The notes beneath the pieces are model-generated. The model did not search any database, was not told where the DNA came from, and saw nothing but the letters and a program-made list of their open reading frames with translations. A program made the position numbers and the translations under genes. Of a stretch of DNA of 36,018 nt, positions 18,222 through 25,478 are shown in pieces. The stretch comes from Chondrus crispus (lineage: Eukaryota > Rhodophyta > Florideophyceae > Gigartinales > Gigartinaceae): NCBI RefSeq assembly GCF_000350225.1, contig NW_005179001.1, positions 1-36,018 on the forward strand. Direction: 5' to 3'. Positions within the stretch are counted from its first letter, which is position 1; each line of letters opens with the position of its first letter.

Positions 18222-18848
18222 ATGCACTCCAACACATCCTCTTCGACATGTGAACAGGGCACCAGCCCCCACCCAAACACCGCCATCGCCGAACATTCCC
18301 ACTCTCCCGACCTCCCCAACTACTCCGAATCCTCCCCCTCCTCCTCTTCGTCCTCGTCATCATCTTGGTCTCTCTCGTCATGCTCTTCCTCTGTCGTCCA
18401 CTAGCACATGGAAAGCGTCGCAAGCCTCACTTTTTTCGAGATGCCCGCAGGTGGAATTGCCCATCTCGTCCCGGACTCGCTCCTGCCTTTGCCCCCGCCC
18501 AACCTCCAGCGTCTTCCCGATGTTGATTTTGTCACCGATGATGACGAGCCAACACAACAGCTCGAGGCTCCTGGATTTCTATCGCATCCCCCGCTCGATC
18601 CAGCGCAAACACATAGCCTGGAATCGCCGGACCCTGCGCCTCCGACGAAGAGTGCGAGCTTGGACGAATGGAGTGAAGTGGACCACAAGTACACCGTCTT
18701 GGGCAAGCGCCGCCGGGAAGACATCGATGGCACCTCAATCATCGATTCTCTCCTCCGGAAATTTCAAGTTTCATCCATGGACGACTGCAGTTGCGACAAT
18801 TGGATGCGCTGCTGGATATTTATGATATGTCTGATGAAACTAAATTAA
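18222..18848 (+). pseudogene. Family gene D, interrupted by an in-frame TAG
   Basis: The frame starts MHSNTSSSTCEQ and includes LPNYSESSPSSSS, then reaches TAG at 18,402-18,404. It continues in the same frame with HMESVASLTFFEMPAGGIA, FVTDDDEPTQQ, DEWSEVDHKYTVLGKRRRED and ends at TAA 18,848. If the TAG were bypassed the product would be ~208 aa. Compared with genes A and C the segment between the N-terminal block and MESIAL is missing, so an internal deletion has joined the two and VVHEQ has become VVH-stop. I call it a pseudogene. Readthrough is possible but unsupported, and no splice pair of suitable phase removes the stop. The LGKRRRED half is otherwise undamaged. Confidence 0.65.
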
Positions 18849-19929
18849 AAGTTGTTATTATTTGTGTGCTTTGATTGTTTTTGATGATTACTGTAGTCAC
18901 GGAGTACTGTAAGAGAATTGCAATGGCATTGCTTGATGTATCGTAGCGGTAGTACCTTATTAGGGAGATTAATCCGAGGCGTGGAGAAAAGGAATGGATC
19001 CTGTGTTGTGTTTGTGTTTCTAGAGTGTTTCGGAACTATGGCTTTCCGTGTCATCCCCGGCAGAGAAGTTGAGAATGCGTTCGAGACTCGGCGGTGACGG
19101 GAATCGAGGATGTGAAGAGGTTCGAGAGTGGTGAGCGGGGCGATCAGATCCGCAAACGAAGACGTCTACAGAGGCGGTATGCAAAGATCATATGCATGTG
19201 ATTGGCAACTCATTCCGTGCATCGATCTATGTCAAGAACAGCGCTCCAATAGAAATGCCGTGTTAGAGTCACATCCACGTGGGAGGTTGTGAATGGGTAG
19301 AATTTCCCGATCTTTTTAAACATTCCGCACGGAGCAGGAGCACCCGCAAAATCTTAGCCAACGCAAAAAGCTCCTCCGCCACACACCACAATCCTTGTCG
19401 ATCTTTATATACTAGCATTTTTATGTTAAGGTGGCTTGCAGCACACAGGTGACAGGTGGAGATACCAATGGCCATAGTGACTAAGAACATGAGGTGACGG
19501 CCGAGTGAGAACTGAGAAATAGAAATGGGACAGACGGATAAAAATATGTGGCAGAAAAAGGCCGGGGACGGGTTACTGGAAAGTTCTATTTAATCGAAGA
19601 AGTTGGAATTGCAACTTCTCTTGTCAGTATTGTGGCTGGTGTCTCTGTTGTCGTAATCTCCTAAATGACAACCATCTGTTCACGCATACGTAAAGCAATC
19701 CGTAAGAGGTGGGCAGCCCCATTCTACAATTAACGAAATCCAAGTATTCTAGAGGAAGAGAGCTTTAAGTGTGGTTTCAGGGGAGAGTATTCATTTGATA
19801 CTTGCATTCTACTGACAGATTACCACTCCAAAACATTATTGAGATTAGCCTACGAGTTGATCAATTGTCTATCAATTATCTATCAATGCTTGTATTTCGA
19901 TGGGAGGAAACACTTTTCGAGGTGAAGGG
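18849..19929. other. Intergenic stretch with no gene seen
   Basis: About 1.1 kb between gene D and the second duplicated block. I find no long frame with family motifs, no tRNA cloverleaf and no recognisable repeat. A CACGTG lies near 19,277. The AT-rich 3' end before 19,930 resembles the flank before gene A copy 1. Confidence 0.5.
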
Positions 19930-19998
19930 TGTTCGATTGACGTGAGACTGCGATGAACTGATGACGTTCTTTGTCTTCACCTACATGTGTGTTGCGTG

Positions 19999-20227
19999 CC
20001 GAATCGTCACCGACCTACAGATTTCTTGAGAAGAACCTAGTCGGACCGGTGAGACTGCTTTCATCCTCCGGAAATAATCAGATACTTCACACCTTCAGCT
20101 GTCGCTCCCTTGCATCCATATTACCATGTACTCTCCCCTTCCCTTTTCCCTTTCGGTCGTCTCTCACCACGCAATTCAGCTCCTTGACTGACACAACTCT
20201 CTAGGATCGTTGTTGATTCTATTTAGG
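19999..20227 (+). promoter_or_regulatory. Family promoter, gene A copy 2
   Basis: CCGAATCGTCA (19999-20009), TTGACTGACA (20184-20193) and TATTTAGG (20220-20227). The spacings are 36 and ~211 bp, as in copy 1. The TATA has one changed base. Confidence 0.55.
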
Positions 20228-20358
20228 TCTGTCCACTTCAAATGCTTAGCCGAAACGCTCCTCCCCCCCAACACACACACACACCTTGAACCAGCCGCAT
20301 ACAGCCACTCTCTCACAGTCTCGATACCCCCTTTTTTCAACCCCACACGATCCCAACC

Positions 20359-21560
20359 ATGAGCTCCAACACACCCACTTCCATGTATGAACAAACCACC
20401 TCCTCCTGCCTCATCACCGCCATCGCCGACCAGTCGTACTCTCATGGCCTTCCCGAATACCCCGAACCTCCCTTGGCCTCCTTCTCAACTTCCTCGGTCG
20501 TCCATGAGCAGTCAGACACACATGAAAGTGCCTTGTTCGCCCAATCTGGCCACCAACAACATTGCTCTACGCTTCAGGAAAATAAGGACTACTACCCGTC
20601 CTCTGGCCTGTCTCATTCTTTCACTGACAAGGGCCCGCCGAATCACACTCTTCCTCCGGCACCAGCAATGCAAATGACGTCGACACCGACCGCGCTTCCT
20701 GCATCGCCCCTCTCTCTATCGTCTCCCTTCCGCCTAATTCTGTCTTCAACTGCGATGAAGAAGATTGGGGTCAAAGTACAGACAATGAAGAGATATATCT
20801 GGATTCTCCTTCACTGGAACCGGATTTGAAGTACATGGAAAGCATCGCTCTGTTCGCGCAGGCCGTGATGCCCGAAGATGGAATCGCTTCTCCAGTCCCT
20901 GACTCGCCCCCACCCTCGTCACCATCCTCCTCCCAGCCCATTCTTGATTTCGACCTTTTCACTGATGAGGACGAGCAAACAGAGCAGCTCGAAGCTTCCC
21001 GCAGCCCACAGCATCTTCCGTTCGAGCCGGAGCGCGCGCAGAGCGTGAGATCGTCGTATCCTGCTGTATGTGAGATCTCACCGGTTTCTTCGGCGTGTCC
21101 CATTCGGAATGCGGCGGAAGACGATGGGACGGAAAGAATTCCGACACCTCGTCATACCGGAAAGCGGAAGAGAAGTTCTGCGGGATATGTGGGCATTGGC
21201 GAGGGGGTGGATGAGGGGCGCGGAGAGCCTGAACTGCTCTCCGTACATCTGAAAACGCGGGCTAGAGCGGATGAACGGGTTGCAACGGGCGAAACGTCCG
21301 GGATTATCGGCAGGCGGCAGGGCGAGAACCCCATGATCCTCGGAAAGCGGCAACAGGAGGATAGGGGTGAATCCTCCGTCACGGGCATGGCTGAACAGCC
21401 TCTGTTCTCGTCGCAGGAAGAGCCGCAGGAACGAGGGCCGGCGTTCTCAAGAGCCTCATCAAGTGCGGGAAAGGGTCCAGACCCGATAATCAAGAGGAGG
21501 AAGTTGGATGCCTGTAGAGCTACGACGTCATGGCCTGCAGAAGAGGAGGACAACAGTTGA
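20359..21560 (+). pseudogene. Family gene A copy 2, frameshifted
   Basis: It begins like copy 1 (MSSNTPTSMYEQ, GLPEYPEPPLAS), but one base is missing at about 20,629-20,631 (GAGGAGGGG in copy 1, GACAAGGG here). The original frame therefore ends at 20,829. The correct downstream frame is still fully open from there to the TGA at 21,560, including ALFAQAVMPEDGIA and LGKRQQEDRG, nearly identical to copy 1. The break is either recent or an assembly error. If real, the gene would make a truncated ~156-residue protein lacking the NLS and LGKRQ block. Confidence 0.75.
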
Positions 21561-21601
21561 GCTGGCTACTGTACATCGGAGATTGTAGTCTGGGAATATT
21601 A

Positions 21602-21680
21602 CCCTGCTGTAATACAATGATTGGGTGACTATTTATTAAACTTATTATTATTGGTGCATTTGTCGATTGGCAATTGGGTG
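21602..21680 (+). terminator. Shared 3' flank, gene A copy 2
   Basis: CCCTGCTGTAA (21602-21612) and ATGATTGGGT (21618-21627), followed by CTATTTATTAAA, as in copy 1. Confidence 0.45.
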
Positions 21681-21901
21681 CATTCTTCATGCAAAAAAAT
21701 TGCTCCTTCCGTACAACAACTACGGGAGATCCTGGAGCTCCATCAGCATACGTTGCTCTAGTAAGACCAAAGCCCTTCATGTTGTGGGTACTCGCCAGTT
21801 CATGTTCTTGGCGACGCGTGTTGAGAACATTGCTTCGAAAATGAAAGCTATTTTCTTCACGTGCCCGTACGGTGTGTTTTGCACAGCATGTACAGTTCGT
21901 T

Positions 21902-22128
21902 GCAGATTCGTCATCAACGTACGGCCTTCCTCACGAAAAACGGGTGAAACCACTGACAATGATTTAATCCTGCGGGAGCATTCCCATGCTTCAAACCCTC
22001 ATCTGTCAACCTCTCGCATACATACTCTCTACCTGTCCTCTCCTTGTAATCCGCATTCTCTCGCCTCTCAACATTCAATGCATACCCTTGACTGACACAG
22101 CTCCAAAGCGTTGCTGATTCTATATAAG
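21902..22128 (+). promoter_or_regulatory. Family promoter, gene B copy 2
   Basis: GCAGATTCGTCA (21902-21913), TTGACTGACA (22088-22097) and TATATAAG (22121-22128), with spacings of 33 and 208 bp. The extra 4 bp compared with copy 1 come from the GTAC insertion. Confidence 0.6.
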
Positions 22129-22255
22129 CATCTCCACTTTCCATCCTCATTCTACTGATCCTACTCTGGCCCGCCCACACTTCCTCAGCTATCTTTGTAA
22201 CACCAATTTCCCATACTCGCGATATCCCTACCCACAACCCCACGCCACTGCAGCC

Positions 22256-23488
22256 ATGAACCACAATGAATTCACCCCGGAGCGTCAACAAGACACGTCC
22301 GACGACCATACCGCCACTATCACCGACCGATACCATTCCCCGGGTCTCCTCGATCACCCTGAGTATTCCTCCTCTCCGCCCTTCCCCATCTCTGCCGTCC
22401 AAAACGAGCCCCCCACGCGTCAAACGGCCTCTCTTGCTCAAGCAGGCCACTTTCAAGACCTCACCGAGTCTTTGGACACATCCACCCGCCACATGTCACC
22501 CGGGACGGCTCATTTCTTCGATGAACAGGACCCCTCGTACGCCTGTGCCGATTGCGCGAGGCTGAATGGGGATGAAATCGGTGCTGATCCCCAGCTCTTC
22601 AACAACGCGATCTCAGCCAATGGCCAGGAGTTGCATCCCGTCATCTACCACTTTGAAGATTACGGGGAGTACAGCGATGAGAATGGAGAGCTGTATGGTA
22701 TATCACCTGCAACAATGACCGAAGTAGCGCTGGCGGAGTACATGGACAGCATCGCTCTACTTGAACGGTTCGTACAGGCTATGGATGGAACCGCATATAC
22801 TGTCTGGGACTCGCCCGCACCTCCGCTTCCGCCTCACTCTCAGACCGCTTCCCCGGAAACAACGATGTTGCCTCAAAACACCGCTATCCCCGTCATCGAC
22901 TTGGTATCCGATGACGAGGAGCCGACCCTCCCCGGTGATACATCCGCTGAAGATTCTTCATCGATTTCTTCGATGCAGGCTGTTCCACCTGTCGCGGAAG
23001 AAGGGGGTGTCGAGGTGGATTGTTCAGCAGGGATGGGGGTTGTGAGTCCTGCTTCGCGGCCTCTTCTGCCGAGGAGAGAGGTTGTTCTTGGAAAAAGGAA
23101 AAGGGGCGAAACGGATGAGCGCTCTGTCACGCACACGACAGCGCACGGCCCGTCGGAAGTCTCTTCGGGACCCCAGTCGACCGAGGGCACAAATGCGAAC
23201 AAAAGATTCAAGGGCCAGAATCTAGGAGCGTCGAGGGCTAGTGAACCGAAGCTTGACGAGACGGAGGATTCGGAGCTGCAGGAGGATGAGGGGGAGCAGG
23301 AGGATGAGGTGGAACGAGAATATTCCATTGGGAGCGGGCTGACTATGCCTGAATACCAGACCACCCAACGCCGTGTAGATAGTGTTTCTGAAGGTCGTGT
23401 TCGGCGCACTCGGTGTGGACGGGCGGGTAAGAGGCGGTACTGGAGCCAAGTAGCTGCTGCGATGGAGGAGAAGCAACGAAAGAGATGA
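22256..23488 (+). CDS. Small nuclear-type family protein B, copy 2 (410 aa)
   Basis: Full-length duplicate of the 12,362 gene, differing at about ten residues spread along the protein (for example SKPK versus SEPK and EEEGEQ versus EDEGEQ). It retains the YHSPGLLDHPEY block, EYMDSIALLERF, the SIM-like VIDLVSDDEEP and VVLGKRKRGE. The start and promoter match copy 1. That both copies remain open over 410 codons, while neighbouring copies are broken, argues that protein B is under selection or that the tract is homogenised. The function is unknown. Confidence 0.72.
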   Translation: MNHNEFTPERQQDTSDDHTATITDRYHSPGLLDHPEYSSSPPFPISAVQNEPPTRQTASLAQAGHFQDLTESLDTSTRHMSPGTAHFFDEQDPSYACADCARLNGDEIGADPQLFNNAISANGQELHPVIYHFEDYGEYSDENGELYGISPATMTEVALAEYMDSIALLERFVQAMDGTAYTVWDSPAPPLPPHSQTASPETTMLPQNTAIPVIDLVSDDEEPTLPGDTSAEDSSSISSMQAVPPVAEEGGVEVDCSAGMGVVSPASRPLLPRREVVLGKRKRGETDERSVTHTTAHGPSEVSSGPQSTEGTNANKRFKGQNLGASRASEPKLDETEDSELQEDEGEQEDEVEREYSIGSGLTMPEYQTTQRRVDSVSEGRVRRTRCGRAGKRRYWSQVAAAMEEKQRKR

Positions 23489-23784
23489 ACAACATGAGAG
23501 AGGCGGGGATGCAATGCTGCAGTACTGTGATTGGATGCCTATTTATTAAAATATTATTATTACTTGTGCACTTGTCTACTGCCGATTGGGAGGAGGTTGT
23601 TGAGGCGCTTTGCACGTGTCGCCGTCTGGTTAGATAGAATCTCCTTAGCCACAGTCAATTCTCATTGCTGGAGTTTTCGGGCGTGCCCTGTCTCTTGCAA
23701 CAGCAGCCCAGCTGGTTGTCGCCTCCACATGCTCACCCCACACTCAAGCCCCAACCCCCCCACTCCATCCTCAACCAAACTAGC

Positions 23785-25395
23785 ATGCCGCGCTCCCGCC
23801 GCCGCTCGCACCGCCGTTCGAAGGCGTCGCATTTTCAGCCCTCGCTGCATGCGGCCGCGCTCGCGAACGCCATGTCAGGGTCTGAGGGTGATGGAGTGGA
23901 GTCGCCTTCGAGCGATGTGTGCGACGATTATTGTCAAAACTTGCTCGCCGATGGGATGCGGATCGTCGATGATGAGGACGGGGATAAAGAAGAATTAGAT
24001 GTGGAAAGGCGAGTACCTGCACGCGAAGAGGGGCACTGCCCGGACTGGAGCTTGTGTGAAACCTCTCCTGGAGTGCCAGTACCACCAGTCGTACCGACGG
24101 GGGATGTTTATGAACGCGCAGTTGGTAAAGCGGAATACACCTCCTTCAACGTCTTGGAAGCCAGGAAAGTGTCCGAAAAGGCAGCTACAGGGCTCGCCAT
24201 CGCGTGTGAGGCTGTGGACCCCGTCGGCAAGAATTTCTCTCCTCCGGTGTCAGCGGCGTCGCAAAGAGGTGTTGCTATAGCCCCGGGAACAACAAAAAAA
24301 GCGTCAGAGATGCGTTCCAAATTTGCTCTCTCGCCACAAGCGGCACCGTTTGTACCCGCCACCGCACCGACTCTCGTAACGCTACCTTCGGTCGCAGCTC
24401 CCACTCCTCCTCTCGCGCACTCACCTCGAGACATTGAGTTACCCCCGCCTTCGCCGGAAATGAACTCATGCTCGCCCTCTGACCGCGCTGGATGGATGAG
24501 CATCGAGGCACATACCCTGTTCGCCTACCGCCACTTCCAGTTGGACCCGCAGCCAGGCGCGACATACATCTGCCCCTCCATGCCGGATACGAAAACAAGG
24601 CTTGGCATGCATCGTGCCGCGGAGGTGCTGGGCTGCCACTCTATCTCTAGCGGCGAAGGAAGAGAGCGATGTGTCACGCTGACATGGATGAAAGACGGAG
24701 TGTTTCCGATCAAGGAGCTTTCTGTTATTATGGCTCTGCGCGTCGTGCTCGCGGACTTGTTCGCCGTGCCAAAGGGGAGGCGCAAGAAGAGAAACAAGGG
24801 CGGAAGCACGGAAACAGCGATGAAGAGGGAGGCACGAAAATCGAAAGCGAAGGAGGACAAGCTGGAGGCGGCAGTTAGGATTGCAGATATGGGCATGGAT
24901 CCGGGGTTCTTGGATTTCTTGGTGGAGAGAGAGGATTGGGAGGCGATTCACGTGCTATATGATGGGGCGAGGGTGCCGGGGTTGCGAAAGAAGAAGAAGA
25001 AAGCGAAGAGGAATGCTGCGACGGAGAGGACAAGTGTGGTGGATGGGCAGCATCAAACTATACCGAGTAGGTTTGTTCCTCCAATTGCTGTGCAGGGGCA
25101 CGCCGCTCATGCACTTCAACTTATCCAGGAATGGGACCCAGGCATGTCGCTTCCATCAGCGGGTTTCGTTGAAGATGTGAAAGGGCAGGGCCGAGGGCAG
25201 CGCGGACGGAAAGCGAGTCGCCCAACACCGAGTGCTGACCCTTTGGAAAGTTCGAACAAGGGGTTTGCAATGCTGGAAAGAATGGGATGGAAGCAGGGAG
25301 AGGGGCTTGGCACGAGCAAGGACGGTATGAAAGAACCATTGCAAGCTCAACAGCGCTACAGACGCTCTGGGTTAGGTGCTAGTGACCAGCGATGA
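23785..25395 (+). CDS. R3H and G-patch protein, Sqs1-like (536 aa)
   Basis: Sqs1-type proteins carry an R3H single-strand nucleic acid binding domain and a C-terminal G-patch, and in yeast activate the DEAH helicase Prp43 in ribosome biogenesis and spliceosome disassembly. Here the R3H signature is visible as RLGMH (R272, H276) followed by AAEVLGCHSISSGEGRER. The G-patch occupies about residues 489-530 (NKGFAMLERMGWKQGEGLG). Between them lies a Lys-rich stretch (KGRRKKRNKGG, KKKKKAKRN) suited to RNA binding. The N-terminus is basic (MPRSRRRSHRRSKA). The ATG at 23,785 is chosen because the pseudogene copy starts at the matching point; an in-frame ATG at 23,665 is less likely. The stop lies 83 bp from the convergent Sec20-like gene. 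Upstream is a CACGTG at 23613-23618. The assignment rests on domain order. Confidence 0.8.
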   Translation: MPRSRRRSHRRSKASHFQPSLHAAALANAMSGSEGDGVESPSSDVCDDYCQNLLADGMRIVDDEDGDKEELDVERRVPAREEGHCPDWSLCETSPGVPVPPVVPTGDVYERAVGKAEYTSFNVLEARKVSEKAATGLAIACEAVDPVGKNFSPPVSAASQRGVAIAPGTTKKASEMRSKFALSPQAAPFVPATAPTLVTLPSVAAPTPPLAHSPRDIELPPPSPEMNSCSPSDRAGWMSIEAHTLFAYRHFQLDPQPGATYICPSMPDTKTRLGMHRAAEVLGCHSISSGEGRERCVTLTWMKDGVFPIKELSVIMALRVVLADLFAVPKGRRKKRNKGGSTETAMKREARKSKAKEDKLEAAVRIADMGMDPGFLDFLVEREDWEAIHVLYDGARVPGLRKKKKKAKRNAATERTSVVDGQHQTIPSRFVPPIAVQGHAAHALQLIQEWDPGMSLPSAGFVEDVKGQGRGQRGRKASRPTPSADPLESSNKGFAMLERMGWKQGEGLGTSKDGMKEPLQAQQRYRRSGLGASDQR

Positions 25396-25478
25396 GAGGA
25401 TATGTGTTTCGCGCATAGCGAGGTTCAATTAAAGTGGATTTATGTGCAAAATGGAAAAGTTAGAAGTGAATGTGTGAA

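Larger units (their letters stand above)
19930..24560 (+). repeat. Segmental duplication, copy 2 (~4.6 kb)
   Basis: The direct repeat partner of 10,050-14,690. The inner tract (about 20,845-23,450) is nearly identical to copy 1. One difference there is a 4-bp GTAC insertion at about 21,920 (ATCAACGTACGG versus ATCAACGG). Confidence 0.85.

Noticed and set aside
18250..18404. Possible intron removing the TAG in gene D
   Set aside because: A weak GTGAAC donor and the ...CACTAG acceptor give a 155-bp intron that shifts the frame, destroying the MESVASL and LGKRRRED blocks.
19060..19140. tRNA-like TTCGA stretches
   Set aside because: Two TTCGAGA strings occur, but I cannot fold an acceptor stem or anticodon arm around either.
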